Shown one piece after another: positions 10,850-19,814 of a DNA stretch of 19,814 nucleotides. Position 1 is the stretch's first letter. Each line of letters begins with the position of its first letter. The notes below the pieces were generated by a model. The model had not been told where the DNA came from and made no database searches. It saw only the letters and a program-made list of their open reading frames with translations. The stretch is from an uncultured Spongiibacteraceae bacterium (GTDB lineage: Bacteria > Pseudomonadota > Gammaproteobacteria > Pseudomonadales > CAMLJR01). The stretch spans positions 1 through 19,814 of the forward strand of contig CAMLJR010000043.1 in assembly GCA_946480345.1 (NCBI GenBank). The letters run 5' to 3'. A program made the translations under genes and the position numbers.

Positions 10850-10872
10850 ATCAGCAGATAGACGCTACTGAT
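10850..10872 (-). other. Stem-loop overlapping the dnaE stop codon
   Basis: In the minus-strand transcript, AUCAGUAG pairs fully with CUGCUGAU (one G-U pair) around a 7-base loop, and the dnaE UAG stop lies in the 5' side of the stem. It is followed by UAACAAUU, a poor U-tract, so at best it is a weak terminator or a 3'-end structure. Confidence 0.3.
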
Positions 10873-13800
10873 AGCTAAGTTTGACGCGATCGACACCGTA
10901 GCGCTCGCGCAACCTCTGCAGCAGATCGTCCGACGGTTGCACGCGCCATTGCTCCGGCAGCCTCAGCGTCGCCTGCGCGCCATGCCGTCGGTAGCGGACG
11001 ATGACCGGACAACCGCCATCGCGGTGGCTATCCAGCAGCCGCTGAAACTCGCTGCGAAAATCGCCGCGAAAGTCTGTTTCTTCAAGCTTCAATTCGAGCG
11101 CACGAACATTCGCACTGCGCGCGGCGAGCAAGGTGCGCACGGTTTTGCCGCGCATCTTCAGCGCGCCTGAATAATCGTCGAAGCTGACCTGACCCTCGAT
11201 CACGACGATGGCGTCTTTCACCAGCAGTTCGCGAAACTCGCTGAATGCATCGGCGAATAGCGTGACCTCGATGCGCGCGCTGCGATCGTCGAGCTGCACG
11301 AACACCATGTTGTCGCCGCGCTTGTTTTTCATCGTGCGCAAATTGACGATCAAACCGGCGATGGTTTGTGAATGCTTATCCGCCTTCAGATCGACGATGC
11401 GATTCGGCACGAACTGACGCAGCTCAGTTTCGTAATCGTCGATCGGATGACCGGTGACGTACAGCCCAAGCGTTTCCTTCTCGCCTTCGAGCCGCTGTTT
11501 CGTACTCCACGGCCGCGTGTTGCGAAAATCTTTATACGGATCGCCGCCACTGTTCATCGTCGGCACGACGTCGCCGAACAAATCGACGATTCCGCTGCTT
11601 TGATTATTCGCCGCCTGCTCGGCCGCCTGCATTGCATCTGGCAGACTCGCCATCAACACGGCACGATCGACGCCGAGTCGGTCGAACGCTCCCGAGCGAA
11701 TCAACGCTTCGAGCGCGCGTTTATTCACCTTGCGTGCATCGGTGCGCGCGCAGAAATCGAATAGATCGGTGAATGATCCGCCGCTATTGCGCGCGGCAAT
11801 AATATTTTCGATCGGGCCTTCGCCGAGGCCCTTAATTGCGCCAAGTCCGTAAATAATTTCGCCGAGCTCGTTCACGGTGAACATGAAATCGCCGACATTG
11901 ACGTCGGGTAATTTCAATTGCAGTTTCATCGCGCGGCATTCTTCGATGAACACAACAATCTTGTCGGTGTTCTGCATTTCAGAACTCATCACCGCCGCCA
12001 TGAACGGCGCCGGATAATGCTGCTTCAACCAAGCAGTTTGATACGACACCAATGCGTATGCGGCCGAGTGCGATTTGTTGAAACCGTAACCGGCGAACTT
12101 CTCCATCAGATCGAAAATATTCGACGACAGTTCTTCGTTGAAACCTTGCTGCTTGGCGCCATCGATGAACACCGCGCGCTGCTTCGCCATTTCTTCGGGC
12201 TTTTTCTTGCCCATCGCGCGGCGCAATAAATCGGCGCCACCGAGCGTATAGCCGGCCATCACCTGCGGAATCTGCATCACCTGTTCCTGATACAAAATAA
12301 TTCCGTAGGTCGGTTCGAGAATCGGAATCAGGCATTTGTCCTGATAACGCGGATGCGGATACGCGAGTTCGGCGCGGCCGTGTTTGCGGTTGATGAAGTC
12401 GTCGACCATGCCCGATTGCAGCGGACCCGGACGAAACAACGCCACCAATGCGACGATATCCTCAAACCGCGACGGCAACAGGCGCTTGATCAGATCTTTC
12501 ATACCGCGTGATTCAAGCTGGAATACCGCGGTGGTTTCGGCGCGCTGCAATAATTTAAACGTCGGCTCGTCGTCGAGCGGAATCGCCATAATATCGAGCG
12601 GCGCTTCGCCTTTTTGCGCGCGCTGCCGATCGATAATTTTTGTCGCCCAATCGATAATCGTCAGCGTACGCAGACCGAGGAAGTCGAACTTCACCAGACC
12701 CGCATCTTCGACATCGTTCTTATCGAATTGCGTAACGAGGCCCGAGCCGGTTTCGTCGCAATACAGCGGCGCAAAATCGGTGAGCCGCGACGGCGCGATC
12801 ACGACGCCGCCCGCATGCTTGCCGACGTTACGCGTGATGCCTTCGAGTTGCAGCGCCATTTCCCAAATTTCTTGCGCCTGCGGATCGTTGTCGACGAAAT
12901 CGCGCAGCACTTCCTCTTTTTCGTACGCGTCCTGCAATGTGATGCCGACTTCGAACGGAATCATTTTCGATAATTTATCGGCGAGACCGTACGATTTGCC
13001 CTGCACGCGCGCGACATCGCGCACCACCGCTTTCGCCGCCATCGTGCCGAAGGTAATGATTTGCGATACCGCTTCGCGACCATAGCGCTCGGCTACGTAT
13101 TGAATAACGCGGTCGCGACCTTCCATGCAGAAGTCGATATCGAAGTCGGGCATCGATACACGTTCGGGATTCAAAAAACGTTCGAACAGCAAATCGTATT
13201 CGATGGGATCGAGATCGGTAATTTTTAGCGCGTATGCCACCAGCGAACCAGCACCCGATCCGCGGCCGGGTCCAACCGGAATGCCGTGCGCTTTCGCCCA
13301 ACCGATAAAATCCATCACGATCAGGAAGTAGCCGGGAAAGCCCATCTGAATGATGACGTTGAGTTCGAAATCGAGACGTTCGCGATACAGCGTTTGTTTG
13401 GCTGCAAAATCCGGCGTGGTTTTATCGAACCCTTTTATTCGCGAAAGAACGTCGAGGCGTTCGTCGAGGCCCTGATGCGCGAGCTGGCGAAAATAATCCG
13501 CCATCGTCAAACCCTCGGGCACCGGATAATCGGGCAGATAAGGTTTGCCGAGCTGAATGGCCACATTGCAGCGCTTGGCGATTTCGACGGTGTTTTCCAG
13601 CGCTTCCGGAATATCCGCAAACAGCTCGGCCATTTCCTGCGGCGAACGCAAATATTGCTGTTCGCTGTAGCGACGCTGACGACGCGGATCGTCGAGCGCG
13701 CGGCCTTCGTGAATGCAGACACGCGCTTCGTGGGCTTCGAATTGTTCGGGTTTTAGAAAACGCACATCGTTGGTAGCAACGACGGCGCAATTATTTTGCA

Positions 13801-14362
13801 ACGCGAGCGCAACCGCCGCATGCAAATAATCTTCTTCGCCGGCGCGACCGGTGCGTTGCAACTCAAGATAAAAACGATCGCCGAAAATATGCTGCCACTC
13901 GTGCAATCGCCTCAGCGCCAATTCGTTTTTTCCATTACTGAGCGCGCGCCCGATGTCGCCATAACGCCCGCCCGATAATGCAATAACGCCGGTGGCGCAT
14001 TCGGCGATCCATTCGCGACGGATATACGGCAAACCCTGCTGTTGACCTTCGAGCCATGCTCGCGAAATCAGCTCGGTGAGACTGCGATAACCTTGATCGT
14101 TCTGCGCGAGCAGACAGATAACATCCTGCCCGTTATCTTCATCATCGCGCAGCAAAAAATCGGCGCCGAAAATCGGTTTTACGCCAGCGCCAATACAGGC
14201 TTTGTAGAATTTAATCAGCGCAAAAAAATTGGTGAGGTCGGTTAGCGCGCAAGCCGGCATACGCTGCGCCGCCACTTGTGCGGCCAGCTCGTCTATACGC
14301 ACCAGACCATCGACCAGTGAATATTCGGAGCGCACGCGTAAATGCACGAACGATGAATTCAT
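10865..14362 (-). CDS. dnaE: DNA polymerase III subunit alpha
   Basis: Replicative polymerase catalytic subunit. The protein has 1165 residues (E. coli DnaE has 1160). The PHP domain occupies about 1-270 and starts [15 protein letters not shown], with Arg11 where E. coli has His in the HSDYS motif. The polymerase core includes [17 protein letters not shown] (364-380), catalytic Asp406 and Asp408 in MPDFDID, and Asp560 in [37 protein letters not shown] and [19 protein letters not shown] follow. A likely internal clamp-binding motif (VDLFG, about 926-930), an OB-fold (about 998-1075) and a tau-binding C-terminal domain complete it. The ATG overlaps the rnhB stop by 4 bases (ATGA), and GAGGA lies 6 bases upstream. 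It is the single-polymerase type, with no sign of a DnaE2. Confidence 0.98.
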   Translation of the reverse strand: MNSSFVHLRVRSEYSLVDGLVRIDELAAQVAAQRMPACALTDLTNFFALIKFYKACIGAGVKPIFGADFLLRDDEDNGQDVICLLAQNDQGYRSLTELISRAWLEGQQQGLPYIRREWIAECATGVIALSGGRYGDIGRALSNGKNELALRRLHEWQHIFGDRFYLELQRTGRAGEEDYLHAAVALALQNNCAVVATNDVRFLKPEQFEAHEARVCIHEGRALDDPRRQRRYSEQQYLRSPQEMAELFADIPEALENTVEIAKRCNVAIQLGKPYLPDYPVPEGLTMADYFRQLAHQGLDERLDVLSRIKGFDKTTPDFAAKQTLYRERLDFELNVIIQMGFPGYFLIVMDFIGWAKAHGIPVGPGRGSGAGSLVAYALKITDLDPIEYDLLFERFLNPERVSMPDFDIDFCMEGRDRVIQYVAERYGREAVSQIITFGTMAAKAVVRDVARVQGKSYGLADKLSKMIPFEVGITLQDAYEKEEVLRDFVDNDPQAQEIWEMALQLEGITRNVGKHAGGVVIAPSRLTDFAPLYCDETGSGLVTQFDKNDVEDAGLVKFDFLGLRTLTIIDWATKIIDRQRAQKGEAPLDIMAIPLDDEPTFKLLQRAETTAVFQLESRGMKDLIKRLLPSRFEDIVALVALFRPGPLQSGMVDDFINRKHGRAELAYPHPRYQDKCLIPILEPTYGIILYQEQVMQIPQVMAGYTLGGADLLRRAMGKKKPEEMAKQRAVFIDGAKQQGFNEELSSNIFDLMEKFAGYGFNKSHSAAYALVSYQTAWLKQHYPAPFMAAVMSSEMQNTDKIVVFIEECRAMKLQLKLPDVNVGDFMFTVNELGEIIYGLGAIKGLGEGPIENIIAARNSGGSFTDLFDFCARTDARKVNKRALEALIRSGAFDRLGVDRAVLMASLPDAMQAAEQAANNQSSGIVDLFGDVVPTMNSGGDPYKDFRNTRPWSTKQRLEGEKETLGLYVTGHPIDDYETELRQFVPNRIVDLKADKHSQTIAGLIVNLRTMKNKRGDNMVFVQLDDRSARIEVTLFADAFSEFRELLVKDAIVVIEGQVSFDDYSGALKMRGKTVRTLLAARSANVRALELKLEETDFRGDFRSEFQRLLDSHRDGGCPVIVRYRRHGAQATLRLPEQWRVQPSDDLLQRLRERYGVDRVKLSYQ

Positions 14363-14988
14363 GCGCCGTCCTCGGTTTTTATCACGCCACCTTCAATAAC
14401 CAATCGCACCGGTGCGAACGAGCGCCGATGAATCGGCGTGGCGCCTAATGTTTGCAACGCGAGCATGTGCGCTGGCGTGGGATAACCCTTGTGATCGGCG
14501 AAGCCGTAGCCCGGATATTGCGCATCGAATGCAATTAATTCTCGATCGCGCGTCACCTTCGCAATAATCGACGCCGCCGCGATCGACGGTACGCGATCGT
14601 CGCCCTGGACAACCGCTTCGGCGGAATAACGCCAGCGCGGTAATTTATTGCCATCGACCAGCACATGCTCGGGCTGAATATGCAGACCTTCAACGGCGCG
14701 ATGCATCGCCAGTAAACTCGCCTGCAAAATATTGATGGTATCGATTTCGGCAACGCTCGCTCGCGCAATCGACCAGCTCAGCGCTTTTGCGCAAATTTCC
14801 TCGAATAATTGCTCGCGTCGAATAGCGGTTAATTTTTTCGAATCGGCGAGCCCATCGATCGGTTTTGTCGCATCGAGAATGACGGCTGCCGCAAGCACAT
14901 CACCAGCGAGCGGACCACGCCCGACTTCATCAACACCGGCGAGAAATGCACCGTTATATGTGCAGCTGAACAGATCGCCCATCAGCAT
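14359..14988 (-). CDS. rnhB: Ribonuclease HII
   Basis: Cleaves RNA in RNA-DNA hybrids, chiefly single ribonucleotides misinserted in DNA. The protein has 209 residues. The catalytic set is Asp20 and Glu21 in [13 protein letters not shown], Asp112 in VLVDGNKLP and Asp148 in [15 protein letters not shown] (49-53) and [17 protein letters not shown] (158-174) are family blocks. It overlaps lpxB by 7 bases at the first ATG (14986-14988), which has GGAG ten bases upstream. A second ATG two codons later (14980-14982) would give a one-base overlap, TGATG, and is a fair alternative. At its end it overlaps dnaE by 4 bases, so lpxB-rnhB-dnaE is one translationally linked unit, as in other gammaproteobacteria. 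Confidence 0.97.
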   Translation of the reverse strand: MLMGDLFSCTYNGAFLAGVDEVGRGPLAGDVLAAAVILDATKPIDGLADSKKLTAIRREQLFEEICAKALSWSIARASVAEIDTINILQASLLAMHRAVEGLHIQPEHVLVDGNKLPRWRYSAEAVVQGDDRVPSIAAASIIAKVTRDRELIAFDAQYPGYGFADHKGYPTPAHMLALQTLGATPIHRRSFAPVRLVIEGGVIKTEDGA

Positions 14989-16160
14989 TGTCGTGGCGCT
15001 CCGATCGCATCCAATAGCGCTGAAGCGGCGCGACTACTCGCATTGCGGCGCAGCCCCTGATGAATCTGTAAAAAACGCTGCGTCAAACGTTCGCGCAGCG
15101 CCGCATCGTCGAGCTGTTCAAGTACGAGCGGGCCGAGCACATCGGCGCGCACATCATCCTGCAAGCGTTCGGGCACCAGTGCTTCATCAGCAAGCAGATT
15201 GGGCAACGAAATGTTGTCGATCTTTACCAGATGCCGCGCCAGTGCGAACGACCATTTGCCCATTCGATACGCGACCACCATCGGCTTTTTCAACAGCATC
15301 GCTTCGAGCGTGGTGGTGCCCGATGTCATCAGCACGGCATCGGCCGCGGTCATCGCTAATTGCGATTGGCCGTCGAGTACTCGAATCGGCAAACGATCAG
15401 CGCGCTCCGCGAGCAATGCTTCGATTTGCACACGCCGCGCTGCATTAGCAGCAGGTAGCACGAATTGAATATCGCTTCGACGCTGCAGCAACCACGCAGC
15501 AGTATCGAGAAAATCACCGCCCACCTGCGCAATTTCGCCGCCACGGCTGCCCGGCAGTAACGCAACAACGGTGGCATTCGCTTCGATCTGCAATTGCTCG
15601 CGCGCGGCTGCGATATCCGGTTGTAACGGAAATTGATCGGCCAGCGGATGACCGACGCAAACCACCGGCACGTCGTGGTCGCGGTAAAACTGCTCCTCGA
15701 ACGGGAATAGCGTCAACATCAGATCGACCGCGCGCTTGATCTTGTGAATCCGCCCTTGACGCCATGCCCATACCGAGGGACTGACGTAATGCGCCGTTTT
15801 CACGCCGCGCTCGCGTAACCACAATTCGAGGCCGAGATTAAAATCGGGCGCATCGATACCGATCACGATATCGGCGCGCCACTCAAGAAAATGTTCGCGC
15901 AGACGTTTGCGCATCGACAGCAATTCAGGAAGGCGCTTCAGAGGTTCGACAAAACCCATCACCGCGAGGCGTTCGATATCGAACAGGCTGTGAAACTCTT
16001 CGGCTAGCATGCGCGCACCACCGACACCGCAGAATTCGAGCGGACGCGTCGACTGGGTACGCAATGCTTTGATCAGATCGGCGCCAAGTAAATCGCCCGA
16101 CGCTTCGCCGGCCACGATGCCGATGCGCAATGGTTTGGAGATCGCAGCCGTGATGGCCAT
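14982..16160 (-). CDS. lpxB: Lipid-A-disaccharide synthase
   Basis: Peripheral membrane glycosyltransferase that joins UDP-diacylglucosamine and lipid X to make the tetraacyl disaccharide 1-phosphate. The protein has 392 residues (E. coli LpxB has 382). Blocks in order: [13 protein letters not shown] (15-27), [29 protein letters not shown] (101-112), [13 protein letters not shown] (125-137), [10 protein letters not shown] (201-210), [21 protein letters not shown] and SLPNLLAD. The 5' end is 55 bases after lpxA; that spacer is made of a 17-base tandem repeat. No strong ribosome binding site is visible before the ATG at 16158-16160. It ends inside the start of rnhB. Confidence 0.97.
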   Translation of the reverse strand: MAITAAISKPLRIGIVAGEASGDLLGADLIKALRTQSTRPLEFCGVGGARMLAEEFHSLFDIERLAVMGFVEPLKRLPELLSMRKRLREHFLEWRADIVIGIDAPDFNLGLELWLRERGVKTAHYVSPSVWAWRQGRIHKIKRAVDLMLTLFPFEEQFYRDHDVPVVCVGHPLADQFPLQPDIAAAREQLQIEANATVVALLPGSRGGEIAQVGGDFLDTAAWLLQRRSDIQFVLPAANAARRVQIEALLAERADRLPIRVLDGQSQLAMTAADAVLMTSGTTTLEAMLLKKPMVVAYRMGKWSFALARHLVKIDNISLPNLLADEALVPERLQDDVRADVLGPLVLEQLDDAALRERLTQRFLQIHQGLRRNASSRAASALLDAIGAPRQC

Positions 16161-16178
16161 GGTGCTAACGGACCGATG

Positions 16179-16229
16179 ATTTCAACGGGCTATTCATTTC
16201 AACAGGCTATCCATTTCAACGAACTATGC
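16179..16229. repeat. Three tandem copies of a 17-base unit across the lpxA stop codon
   Basis: The units are at 16179-16195, 16196-16212 and 16213-16229, all starting ATTTCAAC and continuing with a diverged GGGCTATTC, AGGCTATCC or GAACTATGC. The third unit contains the last lpxA codons and its stop codon; the other two lie in the lpxA-lpxB spacer. This looks like local tandem duplication of the lpxA 3' end that made most of the 55-base spacer. Confidence 0.75.
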
Positions 16230-16986
16230 CGCGCTTGGAGTTTTTCAGTGAATCGATCAGCGGCTGCACTTCAACATGATCGTTCGCCAGGATTTGCAAT
16301 TCAGCGAGCGCATCGTCGACGCTCATACCCTGTCGATAAATAATTTTGTAAGCGCGACGCAGTGCGCTGATTGCATCGCTGCTAAAACCGCGACGCTTCA
16401 ATCCTTCAACGTTGATGTTGCTCGCTTCCGCGGGATTGCCCGCCACCAGCACATACGCCGGCACATCTTTCGTGATGTACGTGGCCGCGCCGAGAAACGC
16501 GTGCGCGCCGATGTGGCAGAACTGATGCACCAGCGCATAACCGCCGAGAATGGCCCAGTCGCCAACATGAACATGTCCGGCAAGCGATGCATTATTGACG
16601 AGAATGCAATTGTCGCCGATCACTGAGTCGTGACCGATATGCACATACGCCATGATCAGATTGTTGTTGCCAATCGATGTTTCGCCGCGATCCTGCACCG
16701 TACCGCGATGAATGGTGACGCCTTCGCGAATGATGTTGTTATCGCCGATGACAAGGCGTGTGCTCTCGCCTTTGTATTTCAAATCGGGCGTGTCTTCGCC
16801 AATCGTCGAAAATTGCAGAATCTGATTATTGCGACCGATTTGCGTTGGACCTTTTATCACCACATGCGACGCGACACGCGAACCGGCACTGATTTCGACA
16901 TCGGGGCCGATCAGCGTCCACGGACCGATCTCGACATCGGCAGCGATGCGCGCGCTCGGATCGACAATCGCGGCGGGATGGATCAC
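16216..16986 (-). CDS. lpxA: Acyl-[ACP]-UDP-N-acetylglucosamine O-acyltransferase
   Basis: First step of lipid A synthesis: transfers a 3-hydroxyacyl chain from ACP to the 3-OH of UDP-GlcNAc. The protein has 256 residues and is a left-handed beta-helix of hexapeptide repeats (runs of I-G-x-x-x) followed by a helical C-terminal domain. The catalytic histidine is His119 in AYVHIGHDS. DLKYKGE, IREGVTIHRGT, LAGHVHVGD and GLKRRGFS are family blocks. The hydrocarbon-ruler position (Gly173 in E. coli, Met in P. aeruginosa) aligns with Ala167 in FLGAAT. The GTG at 16984-16986 was chosen because VIHPAAIVDPSARI matches the family N-terminus and GGAAGG lies 6 bases upstream. An upstream start would add 20 residues overlapping fabZ. 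The spacer to fabZ is one base. Confidence 0.96.
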   Translation of the reverse strand: MIHPAAIVDPSARIAADVEIGPWTLIGPDVEISAGSRVASHVVIKGPTQIGRNNQILQFSTIGEDTPDLKYKGESTRLVIGDNNIIREGVTIHRGTVQDRGETSIGNNNLIMAYVHIGHDSVIGDNCILVNNASLAGHVHVGDWAILGGYALVHQFCHIGAHAFLGAATYITKDVPAYVLVAGNPAEASNINVEGLKRRGFSSDAISALRRAYKIIYRQGMSVDDALAELQILANDHVEVQPLIDSLKNSKRGIVR

Positions 16987-16987
16987 G

Positions 16988-17428
16988 TCAGGCCTTCCGA
17001 TCTGCGCACAGAATGGTGCCCGATGCAGCGAGCTCGTCGCCAACATACGAGCTGCATGCGAATTTCCAGATGCCGCGTTTATCCGAAATATATTCGGCTT
17101 TCAAAATCAACTGGTCGCCCGGAATGACGCGGCGCTTGAAGCGGACATCGTCGATTCCGACGAAATAATAAATCGAACCGTCCGCAGGTTTTTTATCGAG
17201 CGTCTTAAATCCGAGAATTCCGGCCGCCTGCGCCATCGCTTCGATAATCAGCACGCCCGGCATAACCGGCAGCTGCGGAAAATGGCCGTTGAAAAAAGGT
17301 TCGTTTACCGTCACGTTCTTAATTGCGACGATCGATTTGGGCAGATTCAATTCAATCACGCGATCGACCAGCAAAAACGGATAGCGGTGCGGAAGATATT
17401 CGCGGACTTCGTTAACATCCATAATCAT
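16988..17428 (-). CDS. fabZ: 3-hydroxyacyl-[ACP] dehydratase FabZ
   Basis: Dehydrates 3-hydroxyacyl-ACP in fatty acid elongation. It competes with LpxA and LpxD for the same hydroxyacyl-ACP, so its place among lpx genes fits the balance of phospholipid and lipid A synthesis. The protein has 146 residues with a single hot-dog fold. [14 protein letters not shown] (11-24) is the N-terminal signature. Catalytic His49 is in [12 protein letters not shown] and Glu63 in [11 protein letters not shown]. The ATG at 17426-17428 has AAGG ten bases upstream. A second ATG two codons later ([10 protein letters not shown]) is also possible. It ends one base before lpxA and starts 40 bases after lpxD. Confidence 0.97.
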   Translation of the reverse strand: MIMDVNEVREYLPHRYPFLLVDRVIELNLPKSIVAIKNVTVNEPFFNGHFPQLPVMPGVLIIEAMAQAAGILGFKTLDKKPADGSIYYFVGIDDVRFKRRVIPGDQLILKAEYISDKRGIWKFACSSYVGDELAASGTILCADRKA

Positions 17429-17468
17429 GGTTGATTGGCCTTGGGATAAGTGCTGAAGCGTTTCAGCT

Positions 17469-18509
17469 TTACTCTGATTGTTTTTTCAATTGTTTTTCGA
17501 GCTCGACGACTCGCCGGTACAGTTCGTCGAGCTGACCGAAACGCACCGCATTTTTACGCCATAAAACGGTATCCATCATCCCGGTTCCGGATGTGTAGGA
17601 GCCCGCCTTATCGATCGAACCGAGCACACGTGTACGGGCTTGAATTTGCACACCATCCGCAATCGTGATGTGACCGACGATGCCGGCGCCGCCACCGATC
17701 ATGCAATGTGCGCCGATTACCGCGCTACCGGCAATGCCGACACAACCGGCGATTGCCGTGCCTTCGCCAATTTGAACGTTATGCGCAATCTGACAGAGAT
17801 TATCGATAATCACACCATCGGCGATTCTCGTATCCTCAAGTGCGCCACGGTCGATCGTCGTATTCGCACCGATTTCAACGCAGCGTCCTATGCTTACCGC
17901 ACCGAGCTGCGCGATTTTTTCCCAGCCACTCGGGCCCGACGCAAATCCAAATCCGTCGGCACCAATCACCGCGCCACTATGGATAACACAACCATCGCCA
18001 ATTTGAATGCGCTCGTAACAGGTGACATTCGCATGTAGTGTGCATTCTGCGCCGATCGCAGTGCCATCACCGATCACAGTTCCTGCGCCGATAACCGTAT
18101 TGGCACCGATTGTTACATTGCCGCCGACAACGCAATTCGCACCGATCGCGGCGCTCTTATCGATTCGTGCGGTGGGTGCAACAACTGCGCTCTGATGAAT
18201 ACCCGTTGCAGGCCTTACACGTCGATCGAAAAGATGTGAGGCACGGGCATAACTCAAATACGGATTACTGGAAATCAGACAATCGCAGTGAATTGATTCG
18301 GCCACATCCGGCGGTACGATCACCGCGCCGGCACGTGTCGTATCGAGAAATTTTCGGTATTTTGTATTCGCAAGAAAACTAAGCTGGTGCGGCTCTGCGA
18401 GCGCTAGATTGGCCATCCCGGTCAATTCGCGCGCCCGATCACCGCGGCATACCAATCCAAGCTGATCCGCTAAGTCACCGAGTGTGAGCGAACCATTTGC
18501 CATCGGCAT
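17469..18509 (-). CDS. lpxD: UDP-3-O-acylglucosamine N-acyltransferase
   Basis: Third step of lipid A synthesis: N-acylates UDP-3-O-acylglucosamine from hydroxyacyl-ACP. The protein has 346 residues (E. coli LpxD has 341). The N-terminal uridine-binding domain (about 1-100) includes [10 protein letters not shown] long hexapeptide-repeat beta-helix spans about 105-300, with [23 protein letters not shown] and the catalytic His243 in [12 protein letters not shown]-terminal helix ([18 protein letters not shown]) closes the protein. It starts 6 bases after skp. The first ATG (18507-18509) is only 3 bases from an AAAGG element; the second ATG (18501-18503, MANGSL) is at a better distance and may be the true start, giving 344 residues. 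Confidence 0.96.
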   Translation of the reverse strand: MPMANGSLTLGDLADQLGLVCRGDRARELTGMANLALAEPHQLSFLANTKYRKFLDTTRAGAVIVPPDVAESIHCDCLISSNPYLSYARASHLFDRRVRPATGIHQSAVVAPTARIDKSAAIGANCVVGGNVTIGANTVIGAGTVIGDGTAIGAECTLHANVTCYERIQIGDGCVIHSGAVIGADGFGFASGPSGWEKIAQLGAVSIGRCVEIGANTTIDRGALEDTRIADGVIIDNLCQIAHNVQIGEGTAIAGCVGIAGSAVIGAHCMIGGGAGIVGHITIADGVQIQARTRVLGSIDKAGSYTSGTGMMDTVLWRKNAVRFGQLDELYRRVVELEKQLKKQSE

Positions 18510-18515
18510 AAACCT

Positions 18516-19067
18516 TTATTTCGCTTTTACAGAAGAATCCGCACCCGATTTATTCAAAGCGTCGGTTACTTTCGGCGTGATGTTGTAGTAATTGTCGGCG
18601 TGAATAACACCACCGCGCGCATTCAACAGCAGACCGATATTTTCGGCTTTGATGATGTCGCCAACAGCTTTACCGAATTTAGGCTCCATCTCCTGCATTA
18701 ACCCCTGCAATACATCTTGGCGCATCGCCTGCAGCTTGCGGCCAAGATGCTCGAGATCGGAATTTTTTTCCTGCAGTTTCTTACGCTGCGATTCCTGTTG
18801 ATCGGCACTCATTACCGCTGCATCTTTCTGGAATTGCTTAACGGCTGCTTCGTATTCCTTGCCGAGCTTTTCGAATTCTTTCTTGCCTGTATCGAATTCG
18901 GGTTTTGCGTTCAGCGATTTGATCCGCTTCTGTGCCTCTTCGGTCGCAAAAATTGCACCCTCCTGATCAAGGACAGCAATTCTACCTGGCGTCGCCGATT
19001 GTGCATGCGCCCCGGCGGCGATCAACATGACACTTGCTACCACTAACAATTGCAACGTTTTCACCAC
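18516..19067 (-). CDS. skp: Periplasmic outer-membrane protein chaperone Skp (OmpH family)
   Basis: Holds unfolded outer membrane proteins in the periplasm and delivers them to the Bam complex. The protein has 183 residues, longer than the 161 of E. coli. A signal peptide covers residues 1-22 (MVKTLQLLVVASVML, cleavage predicted after AHA). The mature part has the OmpH start GRIAVLDQEGAIFATEEAQK, then a long charged coiled coil (about 55-125) forming the tentacle arms, and the end NIGLLLNARGGVIHADNYYNITPKVTDALN. The start is a GTG (19065-19067) with GGAG 7 bases upstream; the next codon is also GTG. It sits between bamA and lpxD, the standard context. Confidence 0.95.
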   Translation of the reverse strand: MVKTLQLLVVASVMLIAAGAHAQSATPGRIAVLDQEGAIFATEEAQKRIKSLNAKPEFDTGKKEFEKLGKEYEAAVKQFQKDAAVMSADQQESQRKKLQEKNSDLEHLGRKLQAMRQDVLQGLMQEMEPKFGKAVGDIIKAENIGLLLNARGGVIHADNYYNITPKVTDALNKSGADSSVKAK

Positions 19068-19110
19068 AATAGCTCTCCGATAATTCGTTTAAACACTTTT
19101 ATATGAATCG

Positions 19111-19814
19111 TTAAAACCCGGTACCGATTGAGAATTGGAAGAACTCGGTCCGATCGAATTCGCTGTCGCGCAGCGGTTTGGCAATACTGAATGTCAGCGG
19201 CCCGAAGCCGGTTATCCACGTCAATCCGAAGCCGGCGGAAATCACCATTTTGTTGAAATCGACGTCGTAGCAGTTTACTTGCGTGTCAGAGCAATTGGTA
19301 CTGAAGACCTGTCCAGTATCGACAAACAACGCCGTGCGCAATGAGCGTTGATCTTTAACAAATGGAAGTGGGAACAGGAGTTCGGCGCTGCCTGTTACGA
19401 GCACATTACCGCCAATGGGATCAGAGTCGTCCAGTTCGTCTTCACGCTTAGTTGAATAGCGAGTTGAGCCTTTTGGCAGGACATATCCATCCTCGCCAGA
19501 CGAATCGTAGGTTGTATTGTAAATGTATGCAGGAGTACCACGTGGCCCAAGGCTGCTACTTTCGAAGCCACGAACGGAGCTAAAGCCGCCAGCATAAAAA
19601 TTCAAATAAAACGGCAATTGATCGAGATCCCCATAACCATCGCCGTAGCCCAACTGCGTGCTCAACCGCAACGTAAATGTGTCGTTCAATGGCAGGAACA
19701 ACTGGCCATTGTAGTTCAGCTTGTAATACTGCAGATCGCTACCTGGCGTCGCAACTTCGAAAGAAACACTTTGCGAATGGCCTCGTGTAGCCAATTGGCC
19801 ACGGTTCAGTGTCG
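19111..19814 (-). CDS. bamA: Outer membrane protein assembly factor BamA, C-terminal barrel part (cut by window edge)
   Basis: Central beta-barrel of the Bam complex, which folds and inserts outer membrane proteins. Only the last 234 or so codons are present; the POTRA domains and first barrel strands lie beyond position 19814. The visible part starts TLNRGQLATRGHSQSVSF, typical of the Bam barrel. It contains the conserved loop-6 motif VRGF (at about 19564-19575) in GGFSSVRGFESSSLGPRG, and GNVLVTGSAELLFPLPF and VDTGQVF. The end is EFFQFSIGTGF with a terminal phenylalanine, the outer-membrane signature. The reading frame runs open to the window edge. The skp gene follows after 43 bases. Confidence 0.96.
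   Translation of the reverse strand, partial: TLNRGQLATRGHSQSVSFEVATPGSDLQYYKLNYNGQLFLPLNDTFTLRLSTQLGYGDGYGDLDQLPFYLNFYAGGFSSVRGFESSSLGPRGTPAYIYNTTYDSSGEDGYVLPKGSTRYSTKREDELDDSDPIGGNVLVTGSAELLFPLPFVKDQRSLRTALFVDTGQVFSTNCSDTQVNCYDVDFNKMVISAGFGLTWITGFGPLTFSIAKPLRDSEFDRTEFFQFSIGTGF

Noticed and set aside
12384..13085. 233-codon plus-strand open frame opposite dnaE
   Set aside because: Antisense shadow of a well-conserved dnaE stretch; serine- and arginine-rich low-information sequence.
14732..15448. 238-codon plus-strand open frame across rnhB and lpxB
   Set aside because: Antisense shadow of two real overlapping genes, with an arginine-, alanine- and serine-rich composition typical of the wrong frame.
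16179..16229. CRISPR-like array from the 17-base repeats
   Set aside because: The units are contiguous without spacers, diverged, too short and overlap a gene end.
16987..17046. 20-codon N-terminal extension of lpxA overlapping fabZ
   Set aside because: Family alignment and a GGAAGG binding site support the GTG at 16984-16986.
19111..19794. bamA as a complete 227-codon gene starting at a TTG
   Set aside because: The frame is open to the window edge and the encoded part is the C-terminal portion of a much larger barrel protein.

Overview
This window is a block of core chromosome from a gammaproteobacterium with moderate GC content (judged by eye, not counted). All 19 recognised protein genes lie on the minus strand, so transcription runs from position 19814 down to 1. 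In transcription order they are bamA (3' part), skp, lpxD, fabZ, lpxA, lpxB, rnhB, dnaE, accA, tilS, pyrG, kdsA, eno, ftsB, ispD, ispF, truD, pcm and rpoS (5' part). From memory, this order matches the Pseudomonas/Xanthomonas-type arrangement, in which two loci that are separate in E. coli (bamA to accA, and pyrG to rpoS) are joined through tilS. Protein motifs point the same way: the Pcm start, FtsB and LpxA look most like Pseudomonas-type proteins. The genus cannot be named from this window.

Region by region: 14359-19814 is an outer-membrane and lipid A cluster. It holds the barrel assembly protein BamA, the periplasmic chaperone Skp, the lipid A enzymes LpxD, LpxA and LpxB, and the fatty acid dehydratase FabZ. 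RNase HII follows and overlaps the replicative polymerase gene dnaE. Spacing within the cluster is tight (overlaps, or gaps of 1-55 bases). From 4313 to 10715 come accA (first step of fatty acid synthesis), tilS (tRNA-Ile lysidine synthesis), pyrG (CTP synthesis), kdsA (KDO for LPS) and eno (glycolysis). These are separated by spacers of 3-150 bases that contain hairpins and candidate promoters. From 1 to 4192 come ftsB (divisome), ispD and ispF (isoprenoid MEP pathway), truD (tRNA pseudouridine), pcm (protein repair) and the start of rpoS. The shared theme is envelope precursor supply together with replication, translation and general stress response.

No mobile element with a transposase, CRISPR array, rRNA, tRNA, phage gene or defence system was found. 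The coding part is ordinary housekeeping sequence. The unusual features are in the spacers. Two different palindromic, MITE-like repeats fill the ftsB-ispD and accA-tilS spacers almost end to end and touch the translation starts of ispD and tilS. A 17-base sequence spanning the lpxA stop codon is tandemly triplicated. surE and nlpD are missing from their usual places beside pcm, leaving a 313-base rpoS leader with a possible 31-codon ORF whose stop codon overlaps the rpoS ribosome binding site. Substitutions at well-studied residues in LpxA (acyl-chain ruler) and DnaE (PHP domain) are also noted. I do not see a convincing new multi-gene system here.
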